In this document: piece after piece, positions 1 to 8,913 of the stretch
Layout of the letters: every line of letters begins with the position of its first letter
How positions within the stretch are numbered: position 1 is the first letter of the stretch
Assembly: GCA_039707655.1 (NCBI GenBank)
Contig: CM077670.1
Location: forward strand, 142,456,001-142,520,000
DNA: 64,000 nt
Origin: Elymus sibiricus
Lineage: Eukaryota > Streptophyta > Magnoliopsida > Poales > Poaceae
Reading direction: 5' to 3'
Translations under genes and position numbers: made by a program
Notes under the pieces: generated by a model
The model's input: only the letters and a program-made list of their open reading frames with translations
Told to the model about the DNA's origin: nothing
Database searches by the model: none

Positions 1-870
1 CTCGGGAGCTGTGGCGCCTCCTCCGGAGGCCATCTCCCGAGGCTCGGTGCCCTTGGCCTCCGGAGCCGCACTCGCGTGCGGCTCCAAAGGAAACACATGC
101 TCCTTCTCCGCCTCCGCATGCTCCATTTCAGCATCAGAGCGGCGAGCGGCCTCTTCACGCCCCTCGGCACCTGCGGCAGGCGTCAGGGTCCCCTTCGAGC
201 CAGGGGTCCTCTTCGTCTTCTTATTCTTCTTCGTGGATGCCCTGTGCGAAGCAAGGCCTCAGCCCCAAACGGCGAGGCGAATGCAAAACGAAAGGGGGTA
301 AGTTAGATACTTACTCGTCATTGGCAACCCACTTCCTCTTCTTTAGGACCAACGGTGGGCAGTCCTCGCTGTCGCCCTCGCGAGGCTTCCCCGCGGGGCT
401 ACCTCCCGAGGCGGCCCCCCGAGACTCGGTCGCCCCGCCCTTGACATCGTCCTTCTCGGCGGGGGGCTCGATCGCCCCACCACCCGCGCCGGTCTCCTCC
501 GCGGGGGGGCTCGTGCCCCCACTGCTGGTGTCAATCTCCTCCAGGCGCGGCTCGCCAGCCACTACACTGGTACTCCCTTCGCCCCCGCACTAGCAGGTTG
601 GGAGGGCTCAACCCTGAATCGGGCGTCGTCGTCATCGTCGTCGTCGTCCTCGAGGTCGTAGATGAGTTGGCGGTGGGTCCGCGAGGCGGGACCGCCATCG
701 CTCCCATCCGTGTCACCCCTCGAGGACTTGGCGTCATCCAGGTCCCCCGAGCCGGGAACCACTACGAACGGGTTCTCACGAGGCCCCTCATGGCCCTCCG
801 GCACGAGGCCCCACTCGTCAAAGATTAGCATCTCCATGACCAGCTTTTCGGTCTCCTCGTAGCGGTACAG
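1..870 (+). mobile_element. Gypsy element K, left segment
   Basis: This is the 3' internal part of a Gypsy-type retrotransposon. It is collinear with about 61500-62400 of element G in the same orientation, including the acidic (Asp-run) tract and the region around the antisense-gene intron. It stops where the LTR of Copia element A begins at 876 and resumes at 10491. The uninterrupted site can be read in G near 62390, where the two flanks of A are adjacent. The body of K to the left (pol and 5' LTR) lies outside the window. Assignment to a Tat/Retand-like lineage is an inference from the antisense gene that follows pol in G. Confidence 0.85.
1..870 (-). pseudogene. K antisense accessory gene, 3' half
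   Basis: This is the downstream part, read on the minus strand, of the antisense gene whose start lies at 11369. It encodes an Asp-rich tract (about 610-640), a Ser/Gly/Pro-rich linker and a Lys/Glu-rich segment. The minus strand carries a canonical intron at 242-314: the donor reads GTAAGT directly after ...NDE, and the acceptor is CACAG before a Lys-rich exon. Without splicing, translation would stop at the TAA inside the donor. The flanking exons match those of G. A frameshift near 562 relative to the protein-like frame shows decay. The N-terminal half is separated by 9.6 kb of element A. The function of the product is unknown. Confidence 0.6.
242..314 (-). other. Phase-2 intron in K antisense gene
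   Basis: On the minus strand GTAAGT begins at 314 and CACAG ends at 242, giving a 73-bp intron. Removing it joins two exons whose products align with those of G on both sides (WVANDE then a Lys-rich block in K; WVPNDE then a Lys-rich block in G). The intron lies after the second base of a codon in both. Position and phase are read from sequence; actual splicing is inferred. Confidence 0.65.
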
Positions 871-875
871 CGGGA
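871..875. repeat. Left target-site duplication of element A (CGGGA)
   Basis: The five bases before the 5' LTR are CGGGA; the five after the 3' LTR (10491-10495) are TGGGA. G, which lacks the insertion, has CGGGA at the homologous site, so the right copy has mutated C to T. This fixes A as an integration into K. Confidence 0.85.
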
Positions 876-2322
876 TGAAAGCACATTTGCTCCCTTGGTG
901 GTTTTGGTAATTTACAACAACATATATCTCATTGAACTAATAAACATTCAAGTGAAAGATTTCAGGAAGTTCAATGATTGGCATGGCAAGGACTAGGAAT
1001 GTGGACCCTTCAAAATGCTAAGAACATATATTGGCAAAAGTTCAAGACTCTTCATTTTTGGTTTAGTGATCCAAGATCACATTGAGTCCATAGGAAAGCC
1101 AATACTATTAAAAGGGGGTGAGGTTTTGTTAATGATCTAATTGCTCAAGTGCTCAATGATATTGCACCAAAACCCTCAGCTACTTCCTTCATTCAAATCT
1201 GTCCAAAACCCTAAAAGCCAACTCGGTTCCACCGAATCACTCTCATCCGGACACACCGAGTTCATCAAGACAGTGCCACTTGCCAAACCCTAACAAATTG
1301 GATCCACCGATATGGATCTCGGTCTCACCGAGATGGGTGACCATCTTTCTGTTGCCTAGTTGCAATTATTTCGGTCTCACCGAAATTGCACTCAGTAACA
1401 CCGAGATGGAGTGACCAAGTTTCTGGTGCCAAGTTGCATCATTTCGGTCTCACCGAGATTATGCAATCAGTGCCACTGAGACTGGGTCTAGCCCATACCA
1501 TTGCACATCGGTTGCTTCGAGATGTTCCATCCGGTCCCACCGAAACTTCAAACGTTCATATCTTTGCTCAAGTCGGTCTCACCGAGATTCTGGTTTCGGT
1601 GCCACCGATTTTGGTCAAATGTGTGTGTAGGGTGTTGCTTTCCACCATTTGAACCTTGATTTCTAGCCTTTCCCAACTTGCTTTCCACTCAAATCTTTCT
1701 TCCACCATAGCCAAATCTATGAGGAAGTTCTTGAGTGTTGGGGAGACTATCATTTGAAGCACAAGAGCAAGGAGTTCATCATCAACACACCATCTATTAC
1801 CCTTTGGAGAGTGGTGTCTCCTAGATTGGTTAGGTGTCACTTGGGAGCCTCCAAGATCATGTGGAGTTGAACCAAGGAGTTTGTAAGGGCAAGGAGATCG
1901 CCTACTTCGTGAAGATCTACCCCAAGTGAGGCTAGTCCTTCGTGGACGTAAGCCATGGTGGAATAGGCAAGGTTGCTTCTTCGTGGACCCTTTGTGGGTG
2001 GAGCCCTCCATGGACTCGCGCAGCCGTTACCCACCGTGGGTTGAAGTCTCCATCAACGTGGACGTACGATAGCACCACCTATCAGAACCACGCCAAAAAT
2101 CATCGTGTCTTCATTGTGTTTGAAATCTCCAATCCCCTCCTTTACTTACGGGTGCAATCGTTTACTTTCCGCTGCCACACTCTTATAATTACATGTGTAG
2201 GGTGTTGCTTGACTTGTCATACTTGCTAAAATCTGCCCACAACTAAAATTGGAAAAATGATAGATTTTTATTTGGTCAAGTATTCTAATCACCCCCCCTC
2301 TAGACATACTTTCGATCCTACA
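876..2322 (+). repeat. 5' LTR of element A, promoter region deleted
   Basis: The LTR is 1447 bp, against 1577 bp for the 3' LTR. The difference is one gap: about 150 bp of the 3' LTR (9661-9812), containing the TATA-like TATTTATA and the leader, is replaced here by about 25 bp at 1625-1648 that resemble a downstream LTR motif (GTGTAGGGTGTTGCTT). The rest aligns throughout. It carries many copies of motifs such as TCGGTCTCACCGA. With its TATA region lost, this LTR probably cannot start a full-length transcript. Confidence 0.9.
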
Positions 2323-2324
2323 AG

Positions 2325-2336
2325 TGGTATCAGAGG
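2325..2336 (+). other. Primer binding site of A
   Basis: TGGTATCAGAGG follows two bases after the LTR end. It matches the plant initiator-tRNA-Met 3' complement (TGGTATCAGAGC) in 11 of 12 bases. This is the usual minus-strand primer site of plant Copia elements. Confidence 0.9.
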
Positions 2337-2375
2337 TTTGGCCTCCATTGCTTTGGTTTCACAACCTAGGAGAGT

Positions 2376-4567
2376 ATGTCATCTAGTGACGGTAATTATA
2401 ACCGTAGAGGTCCATATTTTGATGGTACAAACTTTGCTAGTTGGAAACATAAGATGAAAATGCATATTCTTGGTCATAACCCCGCCATTTGGGCTGTTGT
2501 TCGTGTTGGCTTGCAAGGTGAATTCTTTGAGGATGGCAAGGAACCGGATCGTGAAGCAACTTTGGAAGAATTGAAGATGTTGCCATACAATTCTCAAGCT
2601 TGTGACATTCTGTTCAACGGTTTGTGTCCCGAGGAATTCAACAAGATCAGTCGCCTTGAGAATGCAAAGGAAATTTGGGATACTTTGGTTGATATGCATG
2701 AGGGTACCGAGTCCGTCAAGGAATCTAAGTTGGATGTGCTTCAAAGTTAACTTGACCAGTTCAAGATGAAGGATGGTGAAGGAGTCACTGAAATGTACTC
2801 TAGGCTTGCTCTCAATACAAATGAGATTGCTAGCTTAGGAAGTGTAGAGATGACTGACAAATTCATCATCAATAAGATCCTTAGAGCTTTGGATGGAAAT
2901 ATGATACCGTTTGCACATTGATCCAAATGATGCCAAATTACAAAGATCTCAAGCCCACGGAAGTCATTGGAAGGATTGTCGCCCATGAGATGTCACTCAA
3001 GGACAAAGAGGAGCCACATAACAAATCAAGTGGTGCTTACAAAGCCTCAACCAATGCTCCCACAACTTCAAGCAACAAGCTAGTATCCAATGAAGAGATA
3101 AGCCTAATGGTGAAAAGGTTTAACAAGTTCTACAAGAACAAAGGGAAGGAAAGGAGCTCTAGCTCACGACACTATGAGAGAAGATCATCAAGTCATGACT
3201 GAAATTTTTATAATTGTGGAAGACCCGGACACTATTCCAATGAGTGTACGGCACCTCACAACAAAAGAGATGAATCACCAAGAGGAAGATATAGAAGAGA
3301 TGAATCACCTCATAAGGAGAGAAGGAGTAGAGATGATTGTTATGAATGAAGACCATCTCAAAGAAGCAACGATTCGGAAAGGAAGGACAAGTCATCCAAG
3401 ACCTACACAAGAAGAAGACATCAAGCTCATGTTGGTGAATGGATTTCTGGCTCCAACTCCGACAACCACTCCGAGAGAAGCTATCACTCCAACTCTGACT
3501 ATAGTCAAGATGAAGGTGTTGCCGGACTTGCTCTTGTGTCATCCAACTCCAATGATCTATTTGACTCACCAAATGAAGGAATTGGAAGATGCTTCATGGC
3601 AAAAGGCCCTAAGGTATCACACCCCGAATACTTTGACTTCAATAGTGATGAGGATGATTTGCTTGGTGATGATGATTTACTTGTTGATAAGGCTAGTGAT
3701 GTGAGCTATAATGAAAATGCTAGTAATCATGATAGTGAAGAGGAAACGAATGACAATTCTATGAAGGAGATTGAGCGTCTAACTAAAGAACTAAATGCTC
3801 TTAAGTTAGCTCATGAAACAACTCAAGAGGATCATAGAGAACTTGTAAGAACTCATGAGAAGCTACGCTTCAAGAAGCTAAATTTAGAGCAAGAGTATGA
3901 GTTTCTTAAAGCTATCAATGATGACCTTCGAAAGAAGAGTTCTTCATATCTTGCCAAACATTTACTCTTGTCTACCTTTATGCCACAAGTTAAATCTAAG
4001 CAAACTAGTAACAAGGGTAAAAAGGGTTCTACCTCTAGTAGTAACAATAACCATGCTAAATCCAATATTGTTGCTTCTAGTACTTCTATTGATTCCACTA
4101 ATGATTCTCTTAGCCAAGTTACACTTGAGCAAGAAAACAATCTATTGAAAGGAATTATAGAAAAAGGTGTCTACAAGAGCCTTGTCAAGAGTAAGCAATT
4201 TGAGGAAATTGTACGCAAGCAAGGAAGGCACCGGAAGAACCAAGGTATTGGTTTTGAACGAAAGTTCAATGCCAATGGAGTTGAGTGGGAAGAAGATCAA
4301 TACCCCAAGACAAAGTTTGTTCCTCAACAAGAGAAGTATGATCCTACTTCCTTCAAGGGGACACAAGCTCAAGTTGATCTTCCACCACAAGACCACAAGC
4401 TAAAAGGCAAGGACAAGCTTCAAGAGGAGATTGACTCATTTGAAGAAGCACCTCAAGCCTTGGTCAAGTGGGTTCCCAAGACTTCATCAAGTTCTACTTC
4501 ATCAAGTGCTACAACAACTCCAAGGATTCCCATCAAGTTGATGTGGGTCCCAAAGAAGAAGAACTAG
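2376..4567 (+). pseudogene. Gag pseudogene of element A
   Basis: Capsid-type gag of a Copia element (UBN2/Retrotran_gag_2-like) that would package the element RNA. From ATG 2376 the product begins MSSSDGNY and contains YFDGTNFASWK, the usual gag N-terminal motif. A Sirevirus-style long Glu/Lys-rich coiled-coil tail (about 3740-3960) ends in VPKKKN at 4567. Breaks relative to copy E are a TAA at 2748-2750 (E has CAA), loss of one base near 2898, TGA at 3200-3202, and a TGA near 3348 (E has CGA). The zinc knuckle near 3205-3240 (YNCGRPGHYSNEC) has lost its first Cys. Several breaks are C-to-T changes, as expected for methylated DNA. It is not functional as read. Confidence 0.85.
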
Positions 4568-6313
4568 AGAGTTCTTGAGGGTGACTCCGCCAACAAACTT
4601 CACTCACATTCATTTATGGCAAGAACTTGTGCAACCAACTTCAACATCTAGCACTAGTTCATGGAGTCACAAACCATCTTGTTGGTAAGGCAAGGGACAA
4701 GGTAGTCAATGCATTCATGGACATCATCATATGTGTATTTCACTCTATGCCTATGGATATCCTTGTAAGTTCCTTGTGTGGGACTAAGCCATGTAGGTAT
4801 TGAAAGCACAAAACTCCAAAGGATTGCTCCCAACTCTTGATGGTCTACATCAACTTTGAGCATCCACATCTTCAACATCTACATGAAGTCAACATCGACA
4901 AAACCCAAGGTTAGTTCATCCCTCCTTGGGGGGATATCACATCTAGGGGGAGCTTTACTCTAAGACTTGAGTCAAAGCAACTCTAATGGTGTGAACACAT
5001 TAATGCTCTATGTAAAAGTGGTAACCCCACTTGTGCTTAAGTGATGAGTATGACCTATGATCAAATCTTCTCATTTGACTCCTAAGTCAATATACTCATA
5101 TATAGATGACTATGTCATCACCCATTGCTTGATAGATGCTAGAATTGGTTGTGCATGTTTGACACATATTTTTTTTGCTATCTTATTGTGTGAGCATGTT
5201 GCTATGCATATTTTTCTCATTCGAGAACATCCATTTGTTGTTTTACTTGTCTTGGTTTTTCTGGCCAAGTGGATGTACAAGAATGCCTAAGCACCTTCTC
5301 TAGCTATCTATTCCTTCTTGTCTCAAATTCTATTCTTGCTATATCACAAAATTTGAACAAGTCATTTTCGGACCCTTCGGGTGAGGCGCACTCGGAGTCA
5401 CCAATCTGAAAGGGCTGAACTCCAAAACCTTCAAATGTGTTTCGGTGTGACCAATCCATATCCATTCGGACTCACCGAAATCAATTGATTGATCTGAGTT
5501 TTTGATCTCGGTGAAACCGATTCGAACCAACTCGGCGTCACTGATTAGCTGTAACCGTTCGCAGTTACACGTCTCGGTGCCACCGATTTGCTCCACTCGG
5601 TGCCACCGACAGCAGTTGGGTATATATATCCAGCGGGCCCGAACGATTGAAATTTCTCAAACTCTTTCATTCCTGCACCCCCTCTACTGCCGTCACCCCT
5701 GTCTTCGGACTTCGTCATTGCGTCCAACGCACCCTCGCCATTGGACTCCGCCGCCGTCAACGGAAATCGTCACCGTCGTTGCCGTTGTAGAGTGTTTTCG
5801 CCAAGTTAGGGTAAAACTCAACCCCCTCGTGCTTCAAATACTGATTCAATGCACTATGGTACTCGCCATGATTCATGCCACGATTGCAATTCTCTTACCT
5901 CATACCAAATTCTATAGAATAGATTCGAGCAAAAAATTTAGGGTTAAGTTTCCGCAGAACCAATCTCGGACCCACCGATTTGGAATTTTTGGCGTCATCA
6001 ATTTGGTTTAGGCCATTGCACTTGTACGTCTCGGTTCCACCGAGTTGTACTAATCGGTGAGACCGAAAAGAGATTTCTGTGAAACCCTAGCATCTCGACA
6101 GGACCGAAACCCATCTCAGTCTGACCGAAGTGGTGTGCCATGTCTCTGTCTTATGCTTCGGCTTCACCGAAATGTCCAACTCGGTTGATCCAATATTAGT
6201 TCTATGAAAACTTGAAACTGAAGTTTGAACTCAAATTTTTCAAAAATAGCTGCATTTTGTGATAACTCTTCCTCTCTGCCTATACCTATTCTGTTCACAG
6301 GTCAGCTTGCAAG
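4568..6313 (+). other. Non-coding spacer of A with PPT-like tract and CGGT/ACCG motifs
   Basis: I find no protease, integrase or polymerase motif in this 1.75 kb, where pol should lie. It holds a PPT-like CTAGGGGGAGC at 4944-4954, matching tracts near the 3' LTR, and two clusters (about 5455-5620 and 5960-6190) of CTCGGTGCCACCGA-type palindromes like those in the LTR. Small ORFs here have no recognisable content. The right end (6270-6300) is a pyrimidine-rich stretch ending in CAG. Confidence 0.6.
6270..6300 (+). promoter_or_regulatory. Possible 3' splice acceptor upstream of accessory ORF
   Basis: A C/T-rich run ends TGTTCACAG at 6300, 13 bases before ATG 6314. It fits a plant 3' splice site and could let the downstream ORF be translated from a spliced RNA. 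No matching donor was identified with confidence, so this is only suggestive. Confidence 0.3.
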
Positions 6314-8173
6314 ATGTCAGATGCCAGTGACAGTCAGAATGTGTCAGAAAGGTCAGCTGATTTGAGTGCAGGGTCAAGCCCTGAGGAAAGCTTCTATGAA
6401 GGAGAAATGAGTTCTCCTGATCTGCCCAAGGCTGCCACCAAGTCCAGAAAGAAGAGGAATTCAGATGATGATGATGATGAGGACTTTGCAGCTGAGGAGG
6501 CTACCTCCAAGAGAAAGAAGCCAGCAGTAGTAAGCAAAGAGTATGAGGGCAGACAAGAGAAGAAGGGCAACAGGAAAGTTCCAGCATCAACTGCAACAAA
6601 GAAAGGCATGACAATCACTCTTGAGGAGCCAACTGGCTCAAAGGCTAAAGCTGCAGGGAAGAAAAGGGAAAGAAAACAAACTGCACATGTCATATTCAAA
6701 CCAACCTCCATGAGGAGAGATGATGCTACTGATGATGAGGAAGAGCCAGCAGCAAATCCTCCTCCTGCCAAGCAACAGAAGATTATGGCAGATGCCATAA
6801 AGACCAGCACCTCCTCCAAGACAAAGAAGGCTGCAACTACAAGGCCAAAGAGAACCACTAGAGATGTCTCAGCCAAGGAGAAGAACAAGGCCCCAGTGCC
6901 TGAAGCAGAAATTGATGATGAGCCACAAGTGCTCAAGAAGCTAAGGCCCAAGTTGCCTAAACATGATGACACTCACCCTGTTGCAGAAGACATGAAAGCA
7001 AGAAGGGACAATGGACTGAGACAGTGGAGATTGAATGACCCCTATTCCATCAGAAGGAAAATTGCTTGTGATTACAGGTTTCACACAAGAGAGCAACAAG
7101 ATTTCTATGAAATAGTTCTGCTTGACAAGAAACCCATAGTCAGTGACATCGGGTGGGTCAAGTGGGAATACATTGATGAGAATGAGGACAGCTTTCCTCA
7201 TGTGCATGAAAGTTTCAAGCTTCCTGGTGTGGACACATTTGTTGGAAGAAAACTTACATCATGGTGTGATGAGATGATAATGCAATTCTATTCCACTGCA
7301 CACTTCTATCCAAATGGGAAGATTATGTGGATGAATGAGGGAGAGAGATACCAATCTTCAATCTCTGAGTGGGCTGCTCTTCTTGAAGCTCCAAAGGAAG
7401 AAGAAGATGATATTGATGTATATGCCAAGCCCAAGAAGGACCACAATTCTATGAAGAACATGTACAATCCTATCCTACAGAAGGACTTCGAGACACACAA
7501 GCTTGGATCTGTGAAGCATCTGCAACCTGGATTGGCTACCATCAACACTATACCGAGGCACACATTGATGCCTAAGTCTGGAGATGACAAGATGATTCGT
7601 GCCCACTCCATCAACATGCTACACTTGTTTGATGTTCCTCAGAAATTCAAGGTGATGAGCCTGATTGTTGAGACAGTGAAGAGGACAGCAGCTGACCAAA
7701 AGAGGTCATGTGGTTTTGCTCCACACATCCAATTGTGTCTCAATTCCAAGATTCCAACGAACACCTACCTTCTTGATAGAGAGCACCTTCCACTATTTCC
7801 TGAGTTTGAAGATAATGTAGTGGTGATGGATCCATCTCACCCTACATCTGCTGAGGCACAAACCAAGATGGAAGCAGCAAAAGTAGCCAAAGCAGCCAAA
7901 GAAGCATCAGCTCCTAGCTCATCTACTGCTCATCTCAAGACTAAGAGAGATCAAATGGCATATCTGCTTGAAGCCACCGAGAGGATTGAACAGGGTTTGG
8001 CCAATCTTGTCAAGAATCAGGCAAGCTTAGAGTGGATAGTGGAAACAAAATTCTATGATCTTGATGTCAAAGTCAAAGAGATTCGGACCACAGTGGAGCA
8101 GTTTCAGAGAGATGTAGACAGAGTCAGAGAGTCTGACAATGTTGATGAAATTCCTACTACCAACAGGTTTTAG
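6314..8173 (+). CDS. 619-aa accessory protein of element A (plant transposon-protein family)
   Basis: An uninterrupted ORF. Residues 1-215 are low complexity: an acidic run (51-57) and several basic clusters that could be nuclear localisation signals (KSRKKR 43-48, SKRKKP 65-70, KKRERK 116-121, RPKR 177-180). Residues about 240-490 resemble the 'putative plant transposon protein' family (Pfam PF20167 from memory): FYEIVLLDKKP near 264, MWMNEGERYQSS near 338, RSCGFAPHIQ near 464. Residues about 540-607 are predicted helical or coiled coil. The role is unknown. It lies where Sireviruses may carry an env-like ORF, but I see no signal peptide or membrane segment. It is intact although gag in the same element has at least four breaks. 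The start is the first ATG after the CAG at 6300. Confidence 0.72.
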   Translation: MSDASDSQNVSERSADLSAGSSPEESFYEGEMSSPDLPKAATKSRKKRNSDDDDDEDFAAEEATSKRKKPAVVSKEYEGRQEKKGNRKVPASTATKKGMTITLEEPTGSKAKAAGKKRERKQTAHVIFKPTSMRRDDATDDEEEPAANPPPAKQQKIMADAIKTSTSSKTKKAATTRPKRTTRDVSAKEKNKAPVPEAEIDDEPQVLKKLRPKLPKHDDTHPVAEDMKARRDNGLRQWRLNDPYSIRRKIACDYRFHTREQQDFYEIVLLDKKPIVSDIGWVKWEYIDENEDSFPHVHESFKLPGVDTFVGRKLTSWCDEMIMQFYSTAHFYPNGKIMWMNEGERYQSSISEWAALLEAPKEEEDDIDVYAKPKKDHNSMKNMYNPILQKDFETHKLGSVKHLQPGLATINTIPRHTLMPKSGDDKMIRAHSINMLHLFDVPQKFKVMSLIVETVKRTAADQKRSCGFAPHIQLCLNSKIPTNTYLLDREHLPLFPEFEDNVVVMDPSHPTSAEAQTKMEAAKVAKAAKEASAPSSSTAHLKTKRDQMAYLLEATERIEQGLANLVKNQASLEWIVETKFYDLDVKVKEIRTTVEQFQRDVDRVRESDNVDEIPTTNRF

Positions 8174-8404
8174 ACTGTGCCTAGGGCACCAAGGTCTACT
8201 ACTATACCCACTGCAGATACAAGAACTACAGTCTCTGCTCTAGCTACAGCACCATCAGTTCCACCACCAGTATCCACTCCTCCAGCACAGCAGACATTAG
8301 CAGAAGCATTTGCAGATGCAGTTCTCTCTACACCATCCACGCACACTAGAGCTGCCAGCCAGAGATCTTCACCTCCAGGAGCTCCTGCCCAGAGTGACGT
8401 GTAG
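8174..8404 (+). other. In-frame extension beyond the TAG of the 619-aa ORF
   Basis: After TTT TAG at 8168-8173 the same frame stays open for 76 codons to a TAG at 8402-8404. It encodes a Pro/Thr/Ser/Ala-rich tail. The TAG may be a CAG-to-TAG mutation in a protein originally about 696 residues long, or a leaky stop. No second copy in the window can decide. Confidence 0.5.
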
Positions 8405-8913
8405 CTCTATACCTATTCAAGCTTTTTGGTACTTGTTGCCAAAGGGGGAGAATTTGTATAGATCTTTATCTTCGAGAGAGAAAGAGAGTGTCTTGCCTTT
8501 TGCTTCGCTTGCTTTTCTTTTGAGAGATTTGGTGTGTGCTTGATATTTTGTTTGTGTTGCTTGAGACTACGTTGGTTGTGTGGTTGATCATACTTTGCTT
8601 CATATCTATGCTCATTGATTACTCTTATCATCATTTATGTATGATCATTCACATGTGTTGTTGGTGATGAGTGCTTATATTCCATTCATATCATTTTGTG
8701 CACTCCACCAAGTTGTATGTGACATGGAAGAGTGACCCATGATCCTAATCGATTGTGCAATTTCATTCAAACGCAAATTTTAAATAATGCACAAATTTAG
8801 GGGGAGCTCTTACTTATCACATACTTCTCAAAGCGACGATACTATGCATTGATTATATTTTCTATCGAAGCTTTGATCTATATGTTGTCATCAATTACCA
8901 AAAAGGGGGAGAT
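8405..8913 (+). other. 3' untranslated region of A with three polypurine tracts
   Basis: No gene is seen. Three G-rich purine tracts occur: CCAAAGGGGGAGAA (8439-8452), TTTAGGGGGAGC (8796-8807) and AAAAAGGGGGAGAT ending at 8913, directly before the 3' LTR. The last is the functional PPT position. I recall multiple PPT copies as a reported Sirevirus trait. Confidence 0.75.

Noticed and set aside
1386..1652. ORFs within the A LTR (e.g. 88 and 147 codons)
   Set aside because: LTR sequence; the matching region in the 3' LTR breaks the same frames.
2325..2336. tRNA-Met-like sequence
   Set aside because: Only the 12-base primer site complementary to a tRNA end, not a tRNA gene; no cloverleaf around it.
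6465..6485. GAT microsatellite
   Set aside because: It is the codon run for the Asp-rich tract of the 619-aa ORF rather than an independent repeat.
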